A stretch of DNA of 20,000 nt, taken from Penaeus vannamei (Eukaryota > Arthropoda > Malacostraca > Decapoda > Penaeidae). The notes under the pieces were generated by a model that saw only the letters and a program-made list of their open reading frames with translations, was not told the DNA's origin and did no database searches. Shown one piece after another: positions 10,339 through 19,848 of the stretch. The stretch lies in NCBI RefSeq assembly GCF_042767895.1, contig NC_091582.1:25747337-25767336 (forward strand), in the 5' to 3' direction. Position 1 is the stretch's first letter. Each line of letters starts with the position of its first letter. Made by a program: the position numbers and the translations under genes.

Positions 10339-10404
10339 GCTGACGGCACCAGACTTCGGAGACCAGAAACGGCTCGGTCTGCTGTCAGCGTTGTTGTTGT
10401 TGTT
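10339..10404. other. Imperfect hairpin followed by (GTT)5
   Basis: The 5' arm starts GCTGACGGC (10339) and the 3' arm ends GTCTGCTGTCAGC (10389). GCTGAC pairs with GTCAGC, GC with GC, then AGAC with GTCT after a 3-nt bulge, then GGAG.CC with GG.CTC, around an AGAAAC loop (10365-10370). Immediately after are five GTT units (10390-10404). A structured end plus a short simple repeat is how some SINE/LINE 3' ends look, but no Pol III boxes or body are seen. Confidence 0.45.
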
Positions 10405-11273
10405 TATATAATAGAGACATATGAATAATATTTATGGTAAGAGAAATAAATAAAAGGAAATCAAAAGTTCCTGACGAGGCATGTTTCCGGGGAGACTATG
10501 ATATGACAACAGATCTCTCGCGAGGCAGCGTCGTGAGATTCACAGCGAAGGCAAGCAAGCCACTTCACACTCTGGGCCCATTTTGGCGAGCAACCCTAAT
10601 GAAGATATCTTGCTTCAACGCTGGTAGGGAGAATTGCGACAGATGACTTTTCGAAACCATTTTTTTGTCGCTTTTTAAGTACTCTTTTGGCAAAGTCTTC
10701 GTTCACGAGTAAGCTGAAGTAATAAATTGCGAAAGTTGCTCCCAGTATTAAAGTTGCTCTTGGTGTGGCCAGCGTTCCTACGACGCCGATGCGATAAATC
10801 TTGTAGACGTTACTTGCTCAGAGTCACTAAGGAGGGAAAAGGAACCACTTATTACCAAATCAAAAATAATTCTTTTCCTCGAAGGCATTCCATTGTCTAA
10901 TTAAATCTATTTCCACTAAAAGTATTTCTCTTATGATTACATATCGTCAAATGAATTACATGAAAAGATCTTACGTCCGATGGTATAAAAACTGGCGAGT
11001 AAAAATCGCATACGTTTTCATCAATACAGAAAAAAGCCGTTTTCTTTTCTTGTGAATCTCACCTTAGAATGTTAGAAAGGTAGTTGATGCTTTCTGATAT
11101 CTGTCTGAGGAGGAGGATTGACTGCCGCAATCCCCCGGCCGCCCTCCCTCTGAAGCGAGAGGACTCCCTTAGCTGGCATTCTCTCTTAACCCAAGTTGGC
11201 ATTGGTGTTTTTGTAAAGTCCAGGAGGTCTGTGTGTGTATTGGGGTCGGCAGATTTGTTTATTGCAACTCTCA
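10405..11273. other. Unique DNA, no gene seen
   Basis: A 70-codon plus frame at 10434-10646 has mixed composition but no recognisable motif. The remainder is A+T-rich with many stops. The part nearest 11274 may belong to the degraded retrotransposon on the minus strand, since frames continuing past the reverse-transcriptase motif enter it, but I cannot recognise domains there. Confidence 0.5.
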
Positions 11274-11543
11274 GGAGAAAGATCGCAATATCACTATATC
11301 AGCTGAAGTATATTGCAGTATTTACAGCTCTGCCTCACATGGCGACGTGGGAAAGTTGCTCAGCGCGGATGTTGGAGATAGTGGATCGCCCTGCGGGACG
11401 CCACTTCGGGGCTGGACCTCTCTGGCCGGCGGGGCGCTGGCCGCGAGGACGCGTTCACACAAATTTGTTTTCATTCTGAATGCAGAAGCTATTTTACCAA
11501 ATGCAGTGGGGATATCTATATTTGTATTTACACCTGCTTCCAT
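11274..11543 (-). pseudogene. Non-LTR retrotransposon reverse-transcriptase relic
   Basis: The minus-strand frame 11543-11322 (73 codons) contains SGVPQGDPLSPT at 11405-11370, a near-perfect match to the conserved reverse-transcriptase block found in LINE-type pol proteins. The residues before it (a Phe, then a short variable patch ending in a basic residue) and after it (Pro-Thr-Ser-Pro, then Glu-Leu) fit the spacing seen in Jockey/CR1-like elements. A stop codon follows, and right after it the same frame reads LQYTSADIVIL (11318-11283). This resembles a damaged YADD catalytic box with a small insertion and one Asp missing. Two further stops follow (11271-11273 and 11259-11261). No 5' ORF, endonuclease or 3' tail is recognisable. 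In life this enzyme would copy element RNA at the target site; this copy is clearly dead. Clade assignment is uncertain. The overlapping plus-strand frame of 131 codons is a shadow. Confidence 0.55.
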
Positions 11544-12406
11544 TGAGCAAAATTAACAGCAGAGCTGGATGTTATCCTTCCACCGGCTACCCTAGCAAAT
11601 TGGATTAATGTGAAGCAACCAATAAGACGCGATACTATTCTTAGATTGAAATTCATTTTAAACATTTTGCAACACCAATTGACTGACAAAGTTTTCCCAT
11701 GAAGCTTAAAGTCTGTCTTACCAATTAACATTATTTTTCATCCTATTGTAGGTAGTTAGGCGAGGATGCTGAATTAGGCCAGTGTAGACGTCGTCCTCAT
11801 AGTTCATGGAGCATATGATGCCGCTCCTTTGTATGTGTAGTAACTATACATGCGAAGACCATGGTTTTCCCAGAGAGAGAGAGAAGGTTAGGGAGAAGGA
11901 GAGAGAGAGAAGAGAGGATGAGAGAGAGAGAGAAGAGAGAAAGGAGCATTGAGAATTGAGTTAAAGCGGGAAGAAGGGAAGGAAGGTGAGAGAGAGCGGC
12001 CCCATCCGTCCCTCAACCGTAGCCTTCCTTTGACATCTTCCATGGGCGTTTGGGCCGCATTCTCGCCCGCCCTCCGCCTCACAGGTGGGCAGACTTTTTA
12101 CCCTTTGTTCCCCGAGCCATCTGCAGTGCAACAATGCGTGGGGGGGGGGAGGGGGGCTGCCAACACATACACATGATCGTCGGGCCAAGTGAAGGTTCTC
12201 ATAGGGACTCGCCAGCAGCCTGCGCCATCGTCTGCAGGTGGCTCTGGAATTCGCTTTCGTTAATCATTTACCTGTGCGTGAACATTCCTGCCGCTCACGA
12301 AAACAATTTCCTAGCGCTGGGGAGAACGCATTATCAATAAGCGAAATCTCAAAACGGCTTTTCTTTCTTCTCTAACCGGTATGTGTAATTTATTGTCGTA
12401 TGGTTT
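11544..12406. other. Unique DNA with GA and G-rich patches, no gene seen
   Basis: Contains a (GA)n-rich patch at about 11873-11945 and a G-run patch at 12140-12156. The 11528-11731 minus frame just upstream of the reverse-transcriptase relic has no motif I can assign to the element. The 12050-12340 plus frame is mixed in composition without a recognisable domain. Confidence 0.55.
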
Positions 12407-12620
12407 TTATTATTATTATTGTTATTACTATCATTATTACTATTATTATGATTATTGTTATTATTATTATTACTATAATCATTATTATCATTATTGTTAT
12501 TACTATTGTTGATGTTATTATTATATTAGTTATCATTATCATTATTATTACTGTCATTATTATCATAATTTTTTCATCATAAACATTATCAATAATATCA
12601 TTAATATTAACATTATTATA
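12407..12620 (+). repeat. (ATT)n imperfect trinucleotide tract
   Basis: About 210 bp of ATT/TTA with ACT, ATC and GTT variants, the same style as the tract at 3941-4526. Frames are Ile/Met/Thr/Val strings. Confidence 0.93.
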
Positions 12621-12907
12621 AATCACATCAGCTGTTTTAAATTCCCCAACACAAACTATCCTGCCCTGCCCTGTCTGTCATCTTTCAAGTGACGTCACAG
12701 AAAAAAGAAAGAAAAATAGGAAAAGAAAGTAAATAATCAACCCCGTACAGTAACGGAGAAAAGGAAATTAGCAACGGCATCTGTTTATCTCGTGAGGATG
12801 GCGGGCTGACTCGTGTCAAACAGCAGAGCCCAGTTGTTAAGACAGTACATTAAAATATCATTGTGTTTAATGTGATGTTGAGCATTGCCTTAAGTATCCG
12901 ATTAACT
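12621..12907. other. Unique DNA, no gene seen
   Basis: Short unique spacer between two microsatellites, with a small CCCTG/CTGTC repeat at 12660-12680 and the CRE octamer above. Confidence 0.5.
12690..12697. promoter_or_regulatory. Perfect CRE palindrome TGACGTCA
   Basis: Exact cAMP-response-element octamer (the CREB/ATF site), in ordinary A+T-rich DNA with no nearby TATA box or coding frame. One such 8-mer in 20 kb is not far from chance. Confidence 0.3.
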
Positions 12908-13021
12908 CTCTTTCTCTCTCCCTCTCTGTCTTTCTCTCTTTCTCTTTCCCTTTCTATTTCTCTTTCACTTTTTCTCTTTTTCTCTTTTTCCCTTTCTCTT
13001 TCTCTTTCACTTCTCTCTTTC

Positions 13022-13117
<96 letters not shown>
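12908..13117 (+). repeat. (CT)n microsatellite with TTTC-rich lead
   Basis: 12908-13023 is CT/TTTC/CACTT-rich and imperfect. 13024-13117 is uninterrupted (TC)n, about 47 units. Confidence 0.97.
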
Positions 13118-13118
<1 letters not shown>

Positions 13119-13348
13119 AATGGTACATATATATTTTATTACTCCTTGCAGAGCAGTATAATATCAACAACCAATTACTTTGGACGATAAAACTCTGTAA
13201 CGATTAGATACTATCATCTTCAATTAGATTAGATTCATTCAATTCACAAAGAGTTGCAAACAAAAGATTGCAAAACGGCTATGCAAAATAAAGCAATGTA
13301 TGTTAATTTTGCACAACAAGGAGGAACCTGCAGTGATTTTGTGTTTAT

Positions 13349-13590
13349 GCCTGCACGTGTGTGTTTGTGTATGTGTGTGTGTGTGTGCACGCAGGCTTGT
13401 GCGTGTGCGTATGCGTATGCGGGTGAGTGTGCGTGCTTATATGTTTGTCTGTTTGTGTGTGTACGTATTCCTGTGCGTGTGCGTATGCGCGTGAGTGTGC
13501 GTGTGCGTGTTGATATGTTTGTCTATTTGTGTGTGTACGTGTTCCTGTGCCCGGGCGAGGGTCGCCGTGGGTGAGTGTGTGCAGACTCCT
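13349..13590 (+). repeat. Imperfect (GT)n tract with a 74-bp tandem duplication
   Basis: GT/GC/GTAT-rich DNA. Within it, the phrase ATGTTTGTCTRTTTGTGTGT recurs at 13441 and 13515, and GTGCGTATGCG...GTGAGTGTGCGTG precedes both, defining two copies at about 13402-13475 and 13476-13549. CA/GT frames here are not genes. Confidence 0.8.
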
Positions 13591-13659
13591 GGTTTATGAG
13601 TTGTATCCGCATCCACCCTTGGCCGAGCCATAAAAAGCAAAAAAACATTGAGCGCTGCA

Positions 13660-13830
13660 GTGTTGTCGTCCCAGCATGAGGACCTCGGCGCTCATACGGG
13701 CGGCGGGGGGCGTGGGGGAGGGGGTGGGGGTCGTCCTCCTCACTTTGGCTTGCACACGACGGCCTCTCACCCACGTCTCACGGCGGGTATTTAAGGCACA
13801 CGGGAGAGAGTCCTTTGTCATCGCAAGTTC
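13660..13830 (+). promoter_or_regulatory. Candidate TATA promoter in a G+C-rich islet
   Basis: TATTTAAG at 13788-13795 is followed at the usual distance by a TCATC sequence whose A (13820) lies 32 bp from the first T of the box, a passable arthropod initiator. Upstream is a G-rich GGCGG/GGGGCG/GGTGGGGG stretch (13698-13732) with GC-box character and CpGs. Downstream is CT-rich DNA rather than an obvious coding exon. Whether it is a real promoter is inference. Confidence 0.35.
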
Positions 13831-14061
13831 CCCCTGCCACCATCCCTTTCCCTCAAGCCCCTGTCCATCTTTTTTTACCCTACTCTTCCCTCTCCTCTCT
13901 CTCTCTCTCCCTACCTTCTCCCCATTAGCCAACCCCCTCTCCCGTTTCCTCCCCTGGACACACACAACTCGGCGCCAAATATTCCCCCTAGCACCGGCCC
14001 TTTTCCCCTCCCAAACAATCATTCAATTTCCCCCACTTTTCCCCTAGCATCCTTCCATCTT
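13831..14061 (+). repeat. Pyrimidine-rich low-complexity DNA
   Basis: CCCTTT, CTCTC and TCCCC runs dominate the plus strand. Frames passing through are low-complexity. Confidence 0.7.
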
Positions 14062-14203
14062 CCCCCCCCCCCCACACACACACACGCCTCACTAACTCAG
14101 CCGTAAGCCGCGACGACCGCTGAGGAATGCCACGCCCGTACGTCACCCGCCGCCCACCACCAGAACGCACGGCAATCCCCCCCCCCCCCCCCCCCCCCCC
14201 CCC
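14062..14203 (+). repeat. C12-(CA)n and C27 homopolymers flanking a CpG-rich core
   Basis: Twelve Cs at 14062-14073 continue into CA repeats to about 14085, and 27 Cs occupy 14177-14203. Between them is CpG-rich unique DNA with TACGTCA at 14139-14145. Confidence 0.9.
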
Positions 14204-14480
14204 TCCTCTTATCATCGGTTGTTCACCAGTCTCAGCCCCTGGTAAAATAGGCCTATAACAGCCCCGCGGTATGTCGAACGGCTCGTTTCCCCGGCGAGAA
14301 CGACCGTCCGGTTGGTAAACAGTCGTCGGAGCTCAGGCCATTACCCGTTCAGCCTCGAGGGAGAGCGGCATTCCCTCCTGCTGCGGCGGCACTTGTCGAG
14401 CGGTGCCAGTGCCGCCGCCCTCGCCGCGCATCAGCTGTAGCGGGCGGCATTCCCGAGCCGCCGCGGGGAGGGCCCGGGAT
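14086..14480. promoter_or_regulatory. CpG-rich islet (candidate promoter or 5' exon)
   Basis: Outside the C27 run this is mixed-sequence, strongly G+C- and CpG-rich DNA (for example CCGCGACGACCGC, GCCGCCGCCCTCGCCGCGC), in sharp contrast to the A+T-rich surroundings. It carries a CRE-like TACGTCA (14139-14145), a 9-bp inverted repeat CGGCGGCAC/GTGCCGCCG (14384-14392, 14409-14417) and a repeated GCGGCATTCCC (14365-14375, 14445-14455). No frame of 60 codons or more exists between 14220 and 14480. A 43-codon frame from 14127 is mostly proline from the C27 run. Confidence 0.4.
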
Positions 14481-14557
14481 TATTATTATCGCTGTAGTTG
14501 TTATCATTACTCTTTATAGCGCTGATGTTCTTATTACTATTTCAACTGTTCTTTTTT

Positions 14558-14614
14558 GTTGTTATTGTTATCATGATTATTATTATTATTATTATTATTA
14601 CTATTATTACTATC

Positions 14615-14700
<86 letters not shown>
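14558..14700 (+). repeat. (ATT)n microsatellite
   Basis: Imperfect to 14616, then about 28 uninterrupted units to 14700. A few TTA units already occur at 14480-14490. Confidence 0.97.
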
Positions 14701-14701
<1 letters not shown>

Positions 14702-14828
14702 GCTTTGATAATGATATCATCTTCATCATGTATGAAGTATTGCAACTGATATTATCTTCGTTTACTTTAATCATGAAATCCTGGTACAACTATGCCTTTT
14801 CCTGACAGCATGTCAATGAAGATATAAT

Positions 14829-14993
14829 CCTTAAGTTCTCATCCTTATATAAAAACCCTCATTATAACAACCTTAAATCCACATCCTTATATCCTTAATC
14901 CTAACCCTTGCATCCTAACAGTCCATAACCCTCATCTTTATGCCTTAAATCTTTAGCCCTTACATCCTGATAATCCCGAAATCCTCATTTTTA
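14829..14993 (+). repeat. Degenerate ATCCTTAA-type repeats
   Basis: Scattered variants of (A)TCCTTA(A) and ATCCTCATCCTTA, clearly related to the ordered array that follows but too diverged to show a fixed period. It reads as the decayed flank of the minisatellite. Confidence 0.7.
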
Positions 14994-15310
14994 GGTCCTT
15001 AAATCCTGATCCCTTGACCCTTAAATCCTCATCCTAACATCCTTAAACCATCCGCCTTGCATCCTCCTTGTCCTTAAATCCTCATCCTTACATCCTTAAA
15101 CCATCCGCCTTATCCTTAAATCCTCATCCTTACATCCTTAAACCATCCTCCTTATCCTTAAATCCTCATCCTTACATCCTTAAACCATCCTCCTTATCCT
15201 TAAATCCTCATCCTTACATCCTTAAACCACCCGCCTTGCATCTTCCTTATCCTTAAATCCTCATCCTTACATCCTTAAATCATCCGCCTTGCATCTTCCT
15301 TATCCTTCCA
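14994..15310 (+). repeat. 42/53-bp minisatellite
   Basis: Units begin TCCTTAAATCCTCATCCTTA, continue CATCCTTAAACCATCC and end GCCT or TCCT. Unit starts are 15018 (CCCTTAAATCC variant), 15071, 15113, 15155, 15197 and 15250, so the successive lengths are 53, 42, 42, 42, 53 and 53 bp. The longer class carries an extra 11-bp TGCATCNTCCT-type segment. Each unit is internally built of ATCCTTA-like octamers. The 14-residue period in the plus frame is a by-product of 42 being divisible by three. Confidence 0.9.
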
Positions 15311-15502
15311 ATATCCAAAATCTTTATCCTTCCCATCCTCTTTAAGCGAAGGAAATCCTCCGTCCTTTCCCTAAAGACCTTAATACACTTTCTATGATCC
15401 CTAGAAGGCGGTCCCTAGAACTCGGGATCGATAGATTTCCTATAACATCTCCGAAGTAGGAGGCTCTCGGAATAACGCAGGTGTTTCCAGTTAGTGTTTT
15501 GT

Positions 15503-15961
<459 letters not shown>

Positions 15962-16017
15962 TTCCCTCTGGCTCTCATTTCGCATACCAATCACCTATTT
16001 CCTTGTAAAATACTAGT

Positions 16018-16339
16018 TCATTTCCATATCCTTCGAATAGATGTAGGTAACTATCCCCCCCCCCTCCTCTTTATTTTGATCATACATGGCATATTAACTT
16101 AAACAGACACGGGGTGATAGCATATAGTTAGAAGGTTAAGTTTAAAGACAGTGGATAACAGCATAGTTGGAGGACTTCGATGTGAATTACTCGCCTCCCC
16201 CCCCTCCCCCCCTTCCCCCCAGACTGCACCGTGAGCCAACCCGGGTAAATGCCGCAACATCCTGTATATATGTTCATGTTAATTGGATTGATTAACCCTT
16301 TCGCAGCGATGTGGCTTCCGCGCTTAGGCCGATCGATGA
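16018..16339. other. Unique DNA with C-runs, no gene seen
   Basis: Contains C-rich patches at about 16055-16068 and 16196-16220. The 78-codon minus frame (16128-16364) partly translates these and resembles nothing known. Confidence 0.5.
16292..16308 (+). mobile_element. Possible piggyBac-like terminus (TTAA-CCCTTTCGC)
   Basis: TTAA followed directly by CCCTTTCGCAGCG resembles the TTAA target plus CCC/CCCTTTGC-type inverted-repeat tips of piggyBac-like elements and their MITEs. No matching inverted end was found nearby, so this is a weak call. Confidence 0.2.
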
Positions 16340-16735
16340 CCCTTTGCCACCCTTTCACCCCCACCCCCCCTCCCCGTCTCCCATTCCCCCTCGCTCTCTA
16401 TTGCTTGTCCCTGTTCTCCCCTCTTTCGTCTCTTCTTCCAGTTTCCCACTTCACTCATTCCCTTCCTTGCTCCTCCTATTTTTCTTATGACTTCTCCCTG
16501 TTCCTTCCTGTTTTTGCCCTATTCCCCTCTGTCTCTCCCTCCCCCTTCTCCACTTCTCTTTTCCTTCTTCTCTTCACTCCCCTTCTTCTCCCCTTCCCCT
16601 CTTCCTTCCCTCTCCCTCCCCCTCCGTTCCCCTAAACAATGGAAGAACTCCTTCTCCTCCCCTTCTCGTCTTTTCCCTCTCCTTCTCCCCTCCTCCTTTT
16701 TCTTCCCTCCCCCTCCCCCTCCCCCTCCTTCCCAC
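16340..16735 (+). repeat. CT/C-rich polypyrimidine block
   Basis: About 400 bp with very few purines. ACAATGGAAGAA occurs at 16636-16647 and again at 16739-16750, and the pyrimidine stretches before each are alike, indicating an approximately 103-bp tandem duplication. Frames are Pro/Ser/Phe/Leu-rich artefacts. Confidence 0.85.
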
Positions 16736-16750
16736 TCGACAATGGAAGAA

Positions 16751-17220
16751 ATGATCTTCGTGAAAGTTCTGTTATTCTGAAGAGACATGCAATTGGGAAC
16801 ATAAATATCTATTTTTTCTTTCCATTTTTACGATTGCTCCAGAATGTTTAGTTTGTGGGCGCTTGAACCGAGGGCGTCGTGGGTGGATCTCCTCAGTGTT
16901 CAAAGGGCTTTATGGGGCGAGATTGCTGGTTCACTTTGTTCAGGCTGTTGTGAACAATCGATTCCCTCGCTGCTCGCCGTTCCATGAAAAGTAAACCCAG
17001 AAGCAGCAACACTTGTGGAATTTTACGTATTTGTACCAATCATTTTCGTGGTTGAACAATTAGTTCATTCAGTCGGAAAATACTTGTTTTGAAAATGTTC
17101 TTTCGGAATCACTGAACTGAGGATAAATGCAATTTTATGTTATCTAACAATTTTAGTTGGCATTCTGCACAGCTAAAAAAAATCATATGAATAATCATAT
17201 CAATAGTAATGATTATAGTA
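16751..17220. other. Unique DNA, no gene seen
   Basis: Ordinary sequence; a moderately G+C-rich portion lies at 16855-16985. No coding or RNA feature recognised. Confidence 0.55.
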
Positions 17221-17340
17221 TGAATAATAATAATAATAATAATAATAATATTGATAACAATATTAATAGCAATGATAATAACGATAATGATAATAACAGC
17301 AATAATAGCATTAGTAAAGACAGCAAAATTGATAATGATT
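17221..17340 (+). repeat. (AAT)n microsatellite, imperfect downstream
   Basis: Pure AAT from about 17224 to 17250, then GATAAT/AACGAT variants. The Asn/Asp-rich frame at 17157-17390 is an artefact of it. Confidence 0.9.
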
Positions 17341-17451
17341 TTTTTTCATTTTTTATTATCATTCTAAGCAAGAATGTGTACACAGGCTAAAGCACATACG
17401 CGTGACCCCCGCCCCCCTCCCCCCCCAACCCGATCCCTCGTGTGACCCCTG

Positions 17452-17711
17452 TTCGTACTCATTTATAACCCCCCCCCTCCCCCTGCCTCCCCCCCTACAC
17501 GTACTCCCCCTCCTTAAATAAGAGCGCCCCCCCTCCCCCTGCCTTCCCCCCCTACACATACTCCCCCTCCTTAAATAAGAGCGCCCCCCCTCCCCCTGCC
17601 TTCCCCCCCTACATATACTCCCCCTCCTTAAATAAGAGCGCCCCCCCTACCCCTACCTCCCCCCCTACACGTACTCCCCCTCCTTAAATAAGAGCGCCCC
17701 CCCCCCCCCCA
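17452..17711 (+). repeat. 57-bp C-rich minisatellite with internal CTTAAATAAG
   Basis: Unit starts (TACAYRTACTCCCCCTCC) are at 17496, 17553, 17610 and 17666, giving lengths of 57, 57 and 56 bp and a final partial copy ending in a C-run. A degenerate copy precedes at 17452-17495. Each unit holds CTCCTTAAATAAGAGCG in a bed of C6-C8 runs. Units differ by few substitutions, so the array is young. The complementary strand has several G-runs per unit. Confidence 0.92.
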
Positions 17712-17884
17712 CCTTCTTTCTGTTGCTCGAGTTCTGCGTCGGTAGAAAACGTTCTTCAGGATACACCTTTCTCACTTGCCTTCCTCTTGCGTGTGTATTT
17801 AGATTTTTGTTTGTTTTTCTTTCTCGGTCTTTCATTTTTCTTTTCTGCCCTTTCTCTCTCTTATCTCGCGTTTTTTGTATGTCT

Positions 17885-18235
<351 letters not shown>

Positions 18236-18264
18236 AAGTCCCGGGTCTGAATTTGCCCGTTCAT

Positions 18265-18790
18265 GCTACTTCCTTCGCCCCCTCCTCTTCCCCCCCTCCT
18301 CTGCCCTTACCCTGCAGTTACCCCCGCCTCCTCTTCCTCCTCCTCTCCCCCTTCACCCCTACCCCGCTCCTGCCCCTTACCCTCCCCTCCCCCTCTCCCC
18401 CTCGCCAAACATCCCTTCCAACTTGAGAACGTTCACTCACGTCCAACTACCCCCCCCCCTCCCTCCCCTCTCCCCTTGTCTTCCCCTTCTAGCACACACA
18501 CTACTCTTTCTCCTCCACCTTCGCCTCCTCCTCCTCCTTCCTCCCACGATGCACCTCCTCCTCCTCCTGCTCCTGCCTCTCTTCCTTCCTCCTCTTCCTC
18601 CTCCTTCCTCCCACGATGCTCCTCCTGTTCCTGCTCCGCCTTTTTTCTCCTTCCTACCCCTCCTCCTCCTCCTCCTTCCTCGTACTTACTCCTCCACCTC
18701 CTTCCTCCTCCTCCTCCTCCTTCTTCCTCCTCCCCCTCTTCCTCCCACGATGCAGTGCTTCATCCAAGCACGATCTCCCTCTCCTTTCTC
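18265..18790 (+). repeat. CCT-rich polypyrimidine block with 67-bp-phased motif
   Basis: Plus strand is C/T-rich with CTCCTCCT runs. TTCCTCCCACGATGC occurs at 18538-18552, 18605-18619 and 18739-18753, that is 67 and 134 (2 x 67) bp apart, with a degenerate TTCCTCGTACTTACTCC near 18676 between. This suggests a decayed 67-bp tandem unit. Frames are Pro/Ser/Leu-rich artefacts. Confidence 0.8.
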
Positions 18791-18829
18791 CCTCCTGACT
18801 TGGAAGGGAGGAAAGGAGTGCGTACCGTG

Positions 18830-19280
<451 letters not shown>

Positions 19281-19848
19281 GTCGTTGTCGATGGTGTGAG
19301 CGCTGATTTTTTTCCCCGTCTTATTTTTGGTATTTTTCTATAAAAGGAAATTGCGATATTTTTTTCCGTTTTATTCAAGCGCTTAGAATATAATACGCTT
19401 TGTTCCCTAAATAAAAATAGAAAAATAGACCCGATTCTTAACATTTTTCGTAACTATATTTATCATAGTCGCTAAACCAGCGGTGAAATTCCTATTATCG
19501 GAACCATTTTAGTAAATATTCTCCTCTTTATCTTCTTATTCACTAAAAATTCACAACTTTAAACTTCCATCTACATTTTTAAACATCAGAACTAAAAATG
19601 ATAAAATCAAACACTCAAGGAAAGAAATTAGACTGGAAATAAGAAAGAAAAAATAATGTTAAAAAATCTACGAGAGGTTTCGCCCGCTGGTGTGCGAGAG
19701 CGAACGGAAAAGTAGCGGCGGCTGCGGGAACCAACTGTATTTCATTTTTTATTACAAATCGATTTACGACATTGACATTGGAGGTGTTCTTGATGCTACT
19801 GCTTTTCGTAAGGAATGTATGGTGTCCTTGTTGTTATTGTTCTAAATA
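19281..19848. other. A+T-rich unique DNA, no gene seen
   Basis: Unique A+T-rich sequence. A short CpG-rich patch at 19678-19730 (CGCCCG, GCGAGAGCGAACGG, GCGGCGGCTGCGGG) stands out, but no site or frame can be named. Confidence 0.55.

Noticed and set aside
10434..10646. 70-codon plus frame of mixed composition
   Set aside because: No motif, no homologue recognised, no context; length is compatible with chance.
11084..11479. 131-codon plus frame overlapping the reverse-transcriptase relic
   Set aside because: It lies antisense to the recognisable RT motif and has no motif of its own.
13676..14047. Plus frame beginning with a signal-peptide-like Met-Arg-Thr-Ser...Val-Val-Leu-Leu-Thr-Leu-Ala
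   Set aside because: The hydrophobic start comes from G-rich and CT-rich DNA. The rest is CT low-complexity, and the candidate TATA box lies inside the frame.
14127..14258. 43-codon plus frame, about a quarter proline, downstream of the candidate promoter
   Set aside because: The proline run is the C27 homopolymer; too short and no conservation evidence.
15018..15302. Regular repeats considered as a CRISPR array (also 17496-17711)
   Set aside because: Units are head-to-tail with no unique spacers and the setting is eukaryotic; these are minisatellites.
14829..15310. ATCCTTA octamer array considered as telomeric repeat
   Set aside because: The motif does not match the arthropod TTAGG telomere repeat and is organised in 42/53-bp units.
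16860..16990. Weak resemblance between this segment and 6660-6760 (shared TGTTCAAAG and TTTGTTCA words)
   Set aside because: Only short words match and the order needs several gaps; not enough to call a repeat.
19480..19520. CGGTGAAATTC, resembling a stretch of 18S rRNA
   Set aside because: Only about eleven bases match; the sequences on both sides do not follow 18S.
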